A stretch of 64,000 nucleotides of DNA. Source: Lotus japonicus (taxonomy: Eukaryota; Streptophyta; Magnoliopsida; Fabales; Fabaceae). Within the stretch, counting starts at the first letter, position 1. Each line of letters opens with the position of its first letter. Both the position numbers and the translations under genes were made by a program. The notes under the pieces are model-generated. The model saw only the letters and a program-made list of their open reading frames with translations, was not told the DNA's origin and did not search any database. Where the stretch lies: the NCBI RefSeq assembly GCF_012489685.1, contig NC_080043.1:58550289-58614288 (forward strand). Reading direction: 5' to 3'. Below, one piece after another: positions 45,325 to 56,873 of this stretch.

Positions 45325-45840
45325 ATGAATTCTTCATCCGCTTCGTCCTCCCGTTCCAGGACAATGTCTGCAGGTGGAAAGGCCAGGTGTCAATGTGGTC
45401 TCACTCTCATCATCTACACAGCTGGTACTCGAGAAAACCCAGATAGGAGATTTTTGAGGTGCAGAAGATGGCAAGTAAGTGAATGAATGTATTTAATTGA
45501 GGCTTTTTAATCTCATGGTATTCATCTTGTAACCCAATTGCAATGTCTGCTGCAGTTTCCAGATTCTTGTGGTTTCTTTTTCTGGATTGATGAACCACTT
45601 ATGGGAAGAAATGCAGCTCAGGGAAGGCATGCTCAAGTTGAAAGTGATGCAATGAGTTTAAATTCTGAGATTGGTAATGGTCCTGTCACCTCTGTGCATG
45701 TTCTTCCTGATTTGAATAAAAAGATTAACAAACTCAAGAAGAAGCTTGAAGTTGAGAGATTCCAGAAGAAGATTGCATGCTTGTTCACTGTCCTTGCAAT
45801 GATGGTAGCAGTGTGGAGTTTATGTATTAGAAAGGGTTGA
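45325..45840 (+). CDS. GRF-type zinc-finger, coiled-coil, single-pass membrane protein, 144 aa (MULE accessory gene)
   Basis: Exon 1 is 45325-45474 and exon 2 is 45556-45840; the 81-bp intron has GTAAGT and CTGCAG ends at phase 0. Residues 1-20 are Ser-rich. The GRF zinc finger spans 22-63: C22-x-C24-G, R42-F-L-R-C46, C55-G-F-F-F-W60-I-D-E. GRF fingers bind single-stranded nucleic acid in other proteins. A coiled coil follows (~102-122, LNKKINKLKKKLEVERFQKK), then one membrane helix (124-141, ACLFTVLAMMVAVWSLCI) and RKG at the end. It lies inside the MULE, starts just inside the left TIR and converges on the transposase gene. The presence of domains is seen; a role in transposition, for example in the way mudrB acts in MuDR, is inference. 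The same domain order exists in host genes of many plants, so capture from the host is also possible. Confidence 0.82.
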
Positions 45841-46438
45841 AAAGTTTAGTTGAGGGATGGTAGTATGGAGTATGTAGGCTAAGGAAGTATGGAGTATGCC
45901 TGTATCTTGTGTATGGAAGTATGTAGGCTAATGAAGTATTTTGTATATCTATCATGTACTTATTGCAAGGATTCCCTGAAGTTAATGAAAAGAAGAATAG
46001 TTGGTGGGCTACTATTGATGTCATTTATTTCTTTTGGTTCACATTGAACTTCATTCATTATACACATTGAATAGGCTCATTGAATAAGATTAAAATGACA
46101 CAGCAAAAAGAGGCATCTAATTAGAATTAGGTTAACCATCAACAGCAATACATAAGGAGTTAAACTACTCCACTAGTCATTGTTTGAACAAAGATGAAAG
46201 GCTAGGATAAAACATAGCCTAAAACATAATCAAAACACTTATAATTCAGCAAGTTGGTGGCCAAAGTAAGTGGTCTACATACACCCATAAATAATACAAA
46301 AAAAGTAAGGGGTCGACCATAGTGGCCATGTGGTCCATATTCTACTGCTTCAGAACCATGTGAACCATTAAAAAAGTTTGAAAGATTCCCTTGCTTTTTT
46401 CATACACTCAAAAAGCTTTCCCTTCATCCAATGCAAGG
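45841..46438. other. Convergent 3' region between the two MULE genes
   Basis: No gene. It should hold the 3' untranslated ends of both convergent genes. A three-fold repeated GTATGGAGTATG(T/C)-like unit lies at 45862-45930. Confidence 0.55.
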
Positions 46439-49400
46439 TCAAGTTGATTCCCCCATTGCTGTGTCAAGGACAACACTGCACTGTGTTGGTAAAGTTTCTC
46501 CATCTTCAATAACTTGGTCTCTTGTGGCTTCTGGAATCTCAGTTGCAACCCTCTCAACAGTACTGGAAGTCTCAATCTCCATCTGAACTTGAAGGACAGA
46601 ACCAGAAGTGGATGCTCCTCCCTGATTCCCAGTCATGACATATGAAGTAGTAGCTCCTCCATGAGTCCCTGCATAGATCTTATGCCAATTTTCATCCACA
46701 GATCTTGGATCTTCCACTACCTTTTCTTTCTGAAATTAAATTCAATTGTTAGCATAATTTTTACCAGTTACTCATTGCATAATTTTACCAGAAAATGAAT
46801 TATTATAATACCATTTTTCCAGAATTAAGAGGGAGTGAGGCAGTGACATTAGGATTGACAGGCTCCCTTATAACAATCCCAGGAAGAGAGCGGGGCTGAG
46901 GCATTACAATTAACTCTGGGATGTTCTTGCATCTTGTTTTATAATGTCCATACTGCTTGCATCTACTGCATTTTTTAAATCCCTTGTTCTGCAGAAATAA
47001 ACAAGATCCATCATTATAGGTTTCATATTTTTTGAAGCAGTGTTTGAATTAATTACCTTTGGTTTCTTCTGAGCAGTTGTAGGTTGAACTCCATCATCTT
47101 GTGCAGTTGAAGGTTGTACTCCATCATCTTGTGCAGTTGTAGCTTGTGTTTCACCTGGTACAGCTTCATCAACTTCTGGTACAACTTCAGATTGCTCTTC
47201 TGGAACAGGGTTCTTACATCCTCTCTTGTTGTGCCCATATTGCTTGCACCTACTACACTTCCAAGTTGCACCCCCCCTCTGTAATTTAGTTGGGTTAGGA
47301 TCATTTTCATATGGGTCTCTCCTCCGCAATTTCTTTGGCCTCCCTGCACTTCTCTTATACATGGGTGGTAGAATGCACACAGGATCATGAGGGGTGACAA
47401 TCCACTGGTTAGGGCCAGGTAATGGAGTCACATAATTTTCATATGTTGCATTGTAGGCTTCCCTCTTGTAGCAATCATCTACAAATTGTTTAGGATCATT
47501 GCCATTGAAAGTAAGTGCAGATGCAGCATGTCTACAAGGAAAGCCATTAAGTTCCCAGAATCTGCAGGTACAGCTCTTATCCTTCAAGCTTATTACATGT
47601 CTCTCCAAAGTGATAGTATGTCGAACCTCATACTTTTGAGCACCAACAACCCTAGGGATCCAATTCTTAATGTGATCAACCTCATGTAATATCCTCTTCA
47701 ATGGCCTAGGCATGATCTGTCCATGATGCTTGTGCAGCTTCTCCATCATCTGTGGAAACCTTCCCATTACATAGGTCCTAATCCACTCCATCATAGTTAA
47801 AATAGGCTTGTCCCTAGCCAACATAATTGCTGCATTGAAAGCCTCAGAGAGGTTGTTCATGACCACATCACATCTTGAGTAAAGGCTAAATGCATGTCTG
47901 CACCAGCTTGAAGTTGGCTTCTCCATCAACCACTGATAAGCACTGTCATTGGCATCCTTTATCAGAAGCATCTTTTCTTTCCAGGCAGCTTCATATGTAG
48001 CCTTGGCAGCACCCATCATCAGATCTCTTAAAAGCACACCACCTCCAAATTTAGTTTTCATATTTGCATAGAGATGTCTCACACATAGTCTATGTTCACT
48101 ACCATGTAGCATATCTTCTTTGAAAACCTCCATCAAACCCTATGATCACATAAAATTTGGCAAAATCATGACAATTTCTACATTAAGGCAGACCAGTGAC
48201 CAAGAAAAGCATGACAAAAATCTAGACAAATTATACAAAAGCATGACAAAGAAAGAAAAAAAAATTACCTTTTGTTGATCTGAGATAAAGACCCATCTTC
48301 TTGATCTTTCAGGGTCAATGTCATCCATCAATAGCTCCATAAACCACATCCAACTATCTTTTGTTTCAGACTCAACCACACCAAAGGCTAGTGGGAAGTA
48401 CTGCTCCTTGGCATCTCTAGCAACTGCAGCCAACAAGATTCCTCTATGTTTAGTCTTCAGATGGCATCCATCCAAGCCAATGAATGGCCTACACCCAGCT
48501 AGAAACCCTCTCTTACAACCATCCAAGCACATGTAAAATCTGCTGAATCTAGGAAACAAAGTGCTTCTTGGTGATTCAAAATTAATTTTACATGTGTTTC
48601 CTGCAGCCCTCTTCCGCAATTCATTGCTAAATCTCCATAGAAGGGTATACTGCATTTCAATGGCTCCCTCAACCTCTTGAATTGCCAGCTGCTTACCCTT
48701 CCATGCTCTGTATCTGGTTATACCAATGCCATGGTTAAATCTGAAGTCATCTACTATTTCATTTGTGCTGATTTTATTCATTGTACTCACTTTATTCAAC
48801 AGCTTGAGCTTCACCCACCTCACATTAGCTGACTTATTATCAAACACTCTTGCACAATTGTGCTCTCCAACTAGAGTTTTGATTCTGAAAGTCTCTTTAT
48901 TGCCAACCTTGCTGCATAAGATGACAAATGGACAGCCCTTACTTCTGCACTTTACCCTACACCTTATGCTATCATTTTTCATGTATTCGAATTCTCTGCC
49001 ATTAGTAGCAAAGTGATCATGTAGAGCATCTTTGAACTGTAGTAGTGATGAAAAGTCCATTCCAAGGCTGAATTTGAAATCTTGGCCCATTTTTTCCTTA
49101 ACAAACTTAGGGAACCTTCTTCTAGGAACATCTTCCACCTCAGAATCAGTTGGCACACTCTCTAGATCCTCACTCTCATAACCTCCTTCAGAATCTGATT
49201 CATCCCCAAAAGCTAGACCCATACCTTCTTCACTTCTACTACTAAGCATCTGTTTGATATGCTCATTCAAAAGAGCCTCTGCCTCAGCAAAAGATGTGTT
49301 GTCCAATACATCTTCATGCCCTAAGTCTCTTTCTTCATCACTATCCTGAAGCCTTTCTCTTTGCACAGAAACATCACTGTCAGAATTTTCCCCATCTCCA

Positions 49401-50122
49401 TCAATAACTTCAGGAACATTGTTGTCAGGGCTTATGTTCTCAGGACCAACAACAACATCTACCTCAGGGACCTGCTCTGTACCAGGAACATTGTCATTTT
49501 CAGGACTTATGTTCTCAGGAGCAACATCTACCTGAGGAACATTGTTGTCAGGACTAGTGTTGACATTCACAGGCAGCTCAACTTCCATCTCATCATCGTC
49601 AGAGAGAACCACTAAGGAAGGCTTGCCCAAATATTTTGCTCTAGTCACCACAGCTTGTATACGACTGGACCTTCTCACACATTTCATCTTTGTTGGTAGG
49701 ACCTTATTCATTTGTGCTGAAACCTTGTTATTTTGTGCTGGTACCTTGTTGTTTTGTGCTGAAACAGTGGGAACAGAGGGAAGCATGGCAATAGTGGGAA
49801 CATTGCCAACACTAGGTTGCTCTTGTGATAGATTTTCTACAAACAACAAACCTTGACCAAGTGTGCTCGCATATTTAGCAAATTCAAGAGCATCAGCATC
49901 AGTTTTGTAATCCCTGAAGACATGTCGTTCACCATCCTCAGCAGTGACCCACCATAACTTAAACTCCTTGTATCCCATCCCTTTCACAATGGCTACAGTG
50001 TCAAAGTAGGACCATATGTCTTCATCTTGATCAAGAAGCTCAGTTCGACCACCACCAAAGTAATGCAGGTAAGGGGCGGTCCCAAACAAACCACCATGAC
50101 GAACAATCAGTGTAAACACCAT
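46439..50122 (-). CDS. MuDR-type transposase (MURA-like), four coding exons, 1134 aa
   Basis: It is the transposase that would bind the TIRs and cut and paste the element. Exons: 48269-50122, 47057-48139, 46812-46988, 46439-46729; introns of 129, 68 and 82 bp with GT-AG ends, all phase 0, and no stop in the joined frame. ATG is at 50120-50122 after an inferred leader intron (50124-50305). Order: N-terminal PMD-like domain (1-95), acidic repeat-rich linker (~100-330), MuDR DNA-binding domain (~335-425, with C-R-V-K-C...C and H-N-C), MULE transposase core with D551 (GLDGCHLK), D615 (FISDQQKG) and E717 (LSEAFN), SWIM finger (C808-x-C810...C820-x-H822), two CCHC knuckles (C913...C926 and C986...C999). 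Exon 2 has a three-fold TTAQDDGVQP repeat. All catalytic residues expected are present. Confidence 0.92.
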
Positions 50123-50489
50123 CCTGCAACTCCAGAGAAGCCAAATAAACATTTATCCCTAAATAGCAACCCTAAACGAAAAAACCCACCCAAACAAACC
50201 ATAAACCCTGAACCACACAAAACCAAAAGGAAACCCAAAGCCTCCAAGATAACAGCCAGTCGAACAAGCTTGTTCGTATTCGAAGAAGAGAATGTGGCTA
50301 CTTACTTAGTAATCGAAGACAAAGAGCCTTGTCCTAAACGGTGACCTTCTCGAACGAACAACACCAGCACAGCATAAGGAAGAAGCAGCGAGAGGAAGAA
50401 TCGGAGAGAGGAAGAATCGGCGAGAGGAAGAGGATTGATTGCAGGGCTCGAAATGGAAGAAGAAGAAAGAACTAGGGTTCTTCACGGTT

Positions 50490-50847
50490 GATGAATTGGG
50501 AAATTGGGGATTGATTTGGGAATTAGGAAATTGGCTGGGGAATTAGGAATGTTTAGTTAGTTTAGGTTTTGGCTGGGGAATTAGGATGAGATTAAGTTTA
50601 ATTGGGTTAATTATGTGTTTATTATATTAAGTTATATTATTTTTTTATTTTTTTATTTTTTTAAGTGCCACGTCACATTTATTTACACAGTCAGCATGCC
50701 ACTTCATCCCTCGCCGGAGCTCGGAGCTCCGGCGAGGACTGGCTCCAAACATTTTTGAACAAGAGGGATTGATGCCACAAATTTTTCCGGTCAGGGACCT
50801 GGTTCAGACGGCGAAACAAAGACAGGGACTAATTTGAGGATTAAGCC
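50490..50847 (-). repeat. Right terminal inverted repeat of the MULE
   Basis: Reverse complement of the left TIR, with extra copies of the AATTCCCCAGCCA-like segment and of the AAAAAATA tract. It contains the same GC palindrome near 50725. The transposase promoter and leader (AGAGGAAGAATCGG, 50390-50420) lie at its inner edge. Confidence 0.9.
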
Positions 50848-50856
50848 AAAGCATTA

Positions 50857-52798
50857 TCTGAAATAAAATCTTAATCTTTTTTTTGGAAGAGAATCTAAGG
50901 CTTTAAATTTTTTCGCACCTCTCCCTATATAATGGTAAAATAGGAGAAAAGTAAAACTTACAAGTAACCCAAAAAGAGTTAATTTCATACATCTGTCCAT
51001 CAGTCCATAACAATGAAGATAGAATGACAACATATGCCAGAAAAAAGAAAACGGCAATCTGTATATAAAACTTAGGATTTTCCCTCATGTTTAATAGGAA
51101 AAAAAAAACACTATTTCCAAGTTGAAGAAAGATCTTAATCTACTGCATATTTATAAACAATGAAATGAGGTGTAATGAAAAAAAAAACAATAAATGAATG
51201 AGACTTAAAATATATTTAATCACAACAAAACCCATTTACGGGAAAGTAAAACTCAAACGGTGAACAGATTGCAAAATGTAGATTTAATAGTGTAGTACCT
51301 TGAATCTTGATTTCACCTTCAAGTAACAAGAGATTGAAGGCATGCGCATCAGAGAAAAGGGAACGAGCCACAAACACACATTTGGTAGCAAGGGAACAGC
51401 TTCTTCCAGAAGGAACTGGAAAGAAAAAGCGGGAGCAAGCTATCACATTAGAAGAGAGAGAGTGTGTGATTTTTCAGATTAAGAAAATAAAACTCAAATT
51501 ACCTTTATGCCCAAAAGACTGAGTTGTATGAAAAGTAAGTGGGCTGGCTTTTTAGTCACTTGAAAAGGGTGTAAAGTGATATCTTGCTCCTTTGAAATTG
51601 GGAGCATGCGTAAGATAAGAAACCCCATATATAAATATTTATGATGATTATCAATGTTATTAAAATCGGACCGGTGATCAAACCGGTAAGGCACTGGTTC
51701 AAGGTTCACTGGTTCAACCGTAGTTGAATCGTGGTCCAACCGGTATTACCGTTATAAATTAAATAATATTATTTTAAGATGAATATGTAATATATAAGGA
51801 AACAACTCCGTATTTGGGACACAAATTTTTGCCTCTGTTAATAACCAAATTACATACTTTCAAATAAAAACCTGTTGAATATCTATTAAGATTTAGTTTA
51901 TAATTAGTCTTATCTGATTGAGATAGAGTTTAGATTTGTTTCTCTATCTTAGATTAGTATATCTTAGATTAGTTTCTATTTAAATAGAGATGATATCTAT
52001 TTAAATAGAGATAGGTTTATATAGATTTAGTTTCTTTTTATCTCTTTGTTAGTCTATATATATTGTAGTTTTCAGTCAAGTATTAATCAATGAAATACAA
52101 AAATATATTTTCATCAAATTCAAGTCCCAATTACTTTGACACAAATAACTTCTCGTTGTTACTCTTGATTTTTTCCAACCTTTATTTCTTACTTTTTCAT
52201 GAATTAAGAAATGCTAAGTACAACCTCTGTCTATACCAGTGGCAGATCTGGTTTTTTTTTTTCATGACTAAATTCAACACTCTAATAGTCTAGTACTGTG
52301 TAATTCCCAAGAACAACACCAGTGGCGGTAAAAAACAAAAAAAAAACTCACCAGTGGCGGCGGCTGGCGGAGCACGGCGGCAAGAGGATCACGGCGGAGG
52401 GTGGCGGAGGGTGGCGGAGATGGGTAACTAGGGTTGAGCATTACGTGAACACAGAGATAGAAATACGTTTCTATTTTGAAACCCTAAGGGCCTGTTTGGT
52501 TTGCTTGTTTTCTGTTTTCATTTTCACTGAAAATATAAAACAGAGCTGAAAATGCGTTTGTTCAAATTTGAGAAAATGTTTTCGGTGAAAACATTTCTGG
52601 AAATGAGTCTAATTTTGAAAACAAAAAATTATCGTTTCCATTGTTTTCAATGAAACACTTTGAAAATGAAAAGGCTAGAAAACATGATGGCAATTTTGTG
52701 AATAAATTGACTTTCATATGAAACACGTTCTTTCTTCATTCATGTTACGAGTTTGATTCTCGTAGGAAACAAAATATAAATTCTGCACTTTCTCCTAT
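50857..52798. other. Intergenic DNA: possible FRS leader exon and decayed repeats
   Basis: On the minus strand, 51300-51470 looks like a transcribed leader (CTCTCTCTCTTCTAATGTG, then exon-like sequence ending TCAAG/GTACTAC) and could be the displaced 5' leader of the FRS-like gene. 51663-51760 has repeated ACCGGT/AACCGG motifs. 51868-52140 looks like a decayed LTR (TGTTGAATATC start, TATATATATTG promoter), but no ends could be proven. 52319-52430 is GGC-rich. No intact gene is seen. Confidence 0.4.
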
Positions 52799-53396
52799 GA
52801 GCAACTTCAATGTTTAGGCTCTTATTTGGGCTTTTATACACTATTCAGCACTATTCTACACTATTCATGTGCCACGTCAGACTTAAGAGCCTGCTAAGAG
52901 CCTGAAGCAGATTTTGCTCCAATGCATGGGCTCTTAAATTACTATTACAAGGGTCCCACTGTGTCCCACCATACAACATTAAATAATGATATTTATTTTC
53001 ACCTAATTTAGATTTAAAATTTAATAGTATATCAATACTTCAACTAGAAATTAATTTAATTATTACTAATACTAATTTAATTTAAAATTAATTTTACTAA
53101 AAAATTTAAAAAATAAATTTTAAATTTGAACATGTTAACTTAAAAATTTTAAAAAAAGTACATTGTATTGAATTATAGAAATAAAAGAGAGCCAAACTTG
53201 AGAGAGAGAGCCTCATTAAAACCTTACTAGGAAAAGCCCAATTGGGATACAAGCCTAGTGAACGAAAAGGAGTACAACAATCCCTAAGAGAGACCTTAAT
53301 ACATTACATTAACAAAATAAATACGAAAGGAAATACATGACAATGAAAAATAAACAACAATACATTTGAAACGAAATACACATTAAGGCGTGAAGA

Positions 53397-54199
53397 TTAA
53401 GTTTCATTATTATCGATTTCAGGAAGCTCCCAGATATGCTCCACCAAGTCTGCTTGAAGTTGGCGATGGATTGACTTTTCAATTTGATGTGCTCTCCTTT
53501 CCAACATATTTCTAAAAGCGGGAATAGGACCGCTTAATACTTCAGCATCCGATATGTCATTATTGACCTGCTCATAAATAAAATTACCTTTGTACGTGTT
53601 GCGCTCATCTTCAACAATCATGTTATGCAATATGATGCAAGCATAGATGATTGACTTCATGTCATTCGGATGCCACCAGCGTGATGGACCACGGACAATC
53701 GCAAACCGAGATTGGAGCACTCCGAATGCATGTTCCACGTCCTTTCTTGCTGCTTCTTGTCTTTTGGCAAACTTTTGCTTTTTTTCTCCTTGTGGCATTG
53801 GGATGGTCTTCACAAATGTACCCCACTCGGGATAGATACCGTCTGCTAGATAGTATCCCATGTGATACATTGTTTCATTCACTCTAAATTTCACCATGGG
53901 AGCAGCTCCACGCAAAACCTCATTAAACACGGGAGATTGGTTTAGCACAGTAATGTCATTATTTGAGCCTGCAATGCCAAAAAATGCATGCCAAATCCAC
54001 AAGTCTTGTGATGCCACTGCTTCAAGCATGATTGTGGGTCTTCCATGATCACCTCGGGTGTATTGACCTTTCCACGCAACTGGACAATTCTTCCATTCCC
54101 AATGCATACAATCAATGGAACCTAACATACCTGGAAATCCACGAGACTCCCCCCATTGAAGTAGGCGTGTCATGTCTTCCTCGTTCGGACGCCTCAAGA
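53397..54199 (-). pseudogene. PIF/Harbinger transposase (ALP1-like DDE), N-terminally truncated
   Basis: 266 residues without an ATG at the front; the first codon is the Leu of L-R-R-P-N-E-E-D, which is normally internal. The DDE core is present: GMLGSIDCMHWEWKNCP (first D), GYYLADGIYPEW (second D) and AARKDVEHAFGVLQSRF (E). It then continues to YACIILHNMIVEDER and a normal C-terminus at 53397. About 150 N-terminal residues that would hold the DNA-binding part are lost, and a TATA-bearing unrelated segment (TATATATAGTG, near 54250) abuts. The partner Myb-like gene of such elements is not seen. On the 3' side lies the TTTTAATGAGGC-type tail motif (53205-53280). Catalysis alone is possible, autonomous transposition is not likely. 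Confidence 0.82.
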
Positions 54200-54449
54200 G
54201 AGAACTCGTGGGAGTAAAAATTGATGTGTAAAATGATGAAGTTCACACTATATATAATGTATAAAAGCTGAAAATGGGAGAGAAACGGTCTGATAACCTG
54301 CCAAACTGGTCAGACAACCTAAAACGGTAAAAAAACCGGCTCCAGCCGGTCAAAACCGGTCTGAAACCGGTCCACAACGGGAGGGTGACCTGCCCAACCG
54401 GTCACCCTATATTTAAACCCATTTCACCCCCAAACCTTAACCCTAGCCG

Positions 54450-54560
54450 CAACATTTCTTCCTCCCTTTCTTCCTCCTTTCTTCGTCCCTTTCTTCCTTC
54501 TTTCTTCGTTTTCTTTCTTCGTCCCTTTCTTCCTCCTTTCTTCCTCCTTTCTTCTACCTG
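54450..54560. repeat. TTCTTCCTCC-type pyrimidine microsatellite
   Basis: Imperfect CTTTCTTCCTCC/CTTTCTTCGTCC units. Frames over it are Pro/Ser/Phe-rich on one strand and Arg/Glu/Lys-rich on the other and are not genes. Confidence 0.85.
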
Positions 54561-55173
54561 CAACCTCACCACCACCGAAACCCAACCTCTCCCACCTCAC
54601 CGAAACACCCACCTCACCGGCTCCAAACACCCACCACCGCAACCAAAATCCACCACACCGCCACTGACCCGCAACAAAACAACCCTCCCCGCCACCAAAA
54701 GCCCCCAAATCGACTGACCACCACCCAAATCGGAGCCACCAGATCAGATCAAGGGAAAGGAAGCCCCTTTTTGCACATGCAAAACAATATTTTGGTTCTG
54801 AGATTTTGAGATTTTTTTTTCCTATGTAAATATCAGTTGCAATGTAAAAGTTTGATTTTTTATCATTCAGTTTGATTTTTTATGTATAGTTTGGATTTTT
54901 TTTAAAAAAAATTGATTTTGGTTCTGATCATCTCCCTTTCAAATCCGTTGTTCTTCCTTCTTCTCTACTGTTTCCTCCCTCTGAAAGTAGTTGATGCAGC
55001 ATGTGAGAGAAAATATTGATTTTTTAATCTAAGAGCTCACCAAGCAGGGGCTCTTGCACAAGAGACCCTGCACTGTAGCTAAGAGCCTGAAGGCCAACTC
55101 CAGTGCAGACAAAAATTAAGAGCCGGCTCTTAAAACCTCCAGCTGGGCTAAGAGCCCAGCGTTGGAGATGCTC

Positions 55174-56873
55174 TAAAGGCACTGTAATAATATGGATAAT
55201 GGAATTGCATATATTACAGTATAACGGGATTAGATCATTAGAGTATTTAATACAATCTTTTAAAACAATATCAATAAAGGCATTGTAAACAAATATATTA
55301 AACTGTAACAAAAAAAAATATTAAACGTAATCCTCTGATGACTAATAGAAAAAATATGTTAAATTAAAAAAAAAATATTTATATATATATATATATATCA
55401 TAAACAATTATAATTTGTTTATTAATTTCTTTTTGGTACAGGTTTATTAAAAAAATATTATTATATTATATTATATTTTATATATATATATATATATATC
55501 CTTAATGTCATGAAAGAAATATAATTCAAGTAGTAAGAGCCTCCTATAATGCTTGAGGATGAGGAGGTCTAGAGATCTACCTAGAGGGTTATAGTTTATA
55601 TTTCCGATTTACCAAAAAAAATTAAAGACTATAGAGTAAATTCTGTAGTTACAAACCGTTAATATATATCTATTATAATTATTTAAATATTTTTTTCAAA
55701 TTTATATAAAAAGTAATTCATAATTACTTTAAAAAAATTATAATTTTTTTTATCTAATAAGTGAAAATATACTGGAAATTGAATCAAACACATATTCAAT
55801 GTTTTCATTTTCAGAAAATGGAAAAAAGGAAATTAAACCAAACATACTTTCTAAATATTTAAAAATTGAAATTGAAAATCATTTTCTGAAAATAGAAATA
55901 CAAAATGAAAACAGAAAATGTTTTCCAAACATGTTTTCTTTTCTTTTTTCTGAATCCAAATTTGGGCATGAGCCGAGCCCATTATTCAAGAAAACGGAAA
56001 AAATCGAAAAAAAAATAAAGCCGGCAAAACTGCCAACCGGCTGGTTTTCACCGGTTCGCACGGTTCAACGTCGGTTTGGACAGTTCTCCAACGGTTTTCA
56101 ACCTAGGCGGTTCTGTGGGTGCTGTGGAACGACCAGGGGTCCGGTTCCCGATTCAACCGGTCAAACTGACCGGTTCGGTCCGGTTTTTACAACCATGATG
56201 ATGATGCTAGAGGGATAAAAATAAACTTCTCTCTCCCACTTTCTACCCATTTTGAGAAGACTCAAAAAAGTGGGTGTGGCCCACCACTCCATCCTGCTCT
56301 CTCCCTCTCCATCCCCTTACCAAACAAAGGTGAAAAAGCTTCATCTTCTCTATCTCTCTCTCTTCGTTATCTCTCTTTTCTCTAACTCTCTTATACCAAA
56401 CAAAGCATTAAATTTGATCCAAACGAAAAAATAAGGATAGCCAATAGGAACAATGTGTTTATCTAGAAAGTAGAATAAATTATAAATGTAGCATATGATA
56501 AAGATTTTTCTAGTAATCAATAATGGGAGTTGTTATTGAACACCCCCCTCCCCCACATCTATTCTAACCCTCATTAATACGCAAAAAGTCTAAAATACTC
56601 CCCAAACCCCCCACTAACTACCCCACTTCTTCCTACTTCCTCTTTCCAATTTCATTTCAAAAAATCCCTCCATCAAACCTCCCCCCAACCTATTTCTTTC
56701 CCATTTCACGCGTCTTTGCTTCCTCACCATCATTTTTCCTCTGTATCTGCCACCCCGGGCTTCGAGTTTAGCCACCGCTCCAGAGTGCTTCGCCGACGAC
56801 AATGCAGCCGCGCCAACCGCCACCTCATTTGAGTTTCATTGCGATTTAGTACGTACTCGACCCGACCTATCTG
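55174..56873. other. Intergenic DNA with decayed repeats
   Basis: TA tracts lie at 55378-55400 and 55478-55500. 55795-55945 (GTTTTCATTTTCAGAAAATG...CAGAAAATGTTTTCCAAAC) pairs, inverted, with 52490-52600 and may be the other end of an older element. 56030-56195 is rich in CCGGTT/AACCGG motifs. 56230-56420 is CT-rich with CCAAACAAAG boxes. No gene is seen. Confidence 0.4.

Larger units (their letters stand above)
44797..50847. mobile_element. Two-gene Mutator-like element (6051 bp), apparently intact
   Basis: Exact 9-bp target duplications AAAGCATTA flank it (44788-44796, 50848-50856). Terminal inverted repeats start GGCTTAATCCTCAAATTAG at both ends and run for over 300 bp. It holds a MuDR-type transposase gene (minus, 46439-50122) and a convergent GRF zinc-finger gene (plus, 45325-45840), each starting next to one TIR, the layout of maize MuDR (mudrA/mudrB). 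Near-identical TIRs and the exact target duplication show a recent insertion. All coding exons are open, so it could be autonomous. Confidence 0.93.
52799..55173 (-). mobile_element. PIF/Harbinger element with truncated transposase
   Basis: Left end GAGCAACTTCAATGTTTAGG and right end reverse-complemented GAGCATCTCCAACGCTGGGC, continuing CTCTTA, form imperfect TIRs. The flanking trinucleotides are TAT (52796-52798) and TAA (55174-55176), a possibly mutated 3-bp target duplication. It contains a DDE-4-type transposase without its N-terminus. Inner sequence at 54290-54410 (ACCGGT repeats) and 54450-54560 (CT-rich) does not look like transposase. Confidence 0.7.

Noticed and set aside
51868..52140. 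Possible solo LTR of a copia element
   Set aside because: TGTTGAATATC start and a TATA-like TATATATATTG look suggestive, but no end with CA and no target duplication could be found.
54385..54717. Pro/Ser/Phe-rich ORF and its minus-strand counterpart
   Set aside because: Both come from a pyrimidine-rich microsatellite and low-complexity CCACC sequence.
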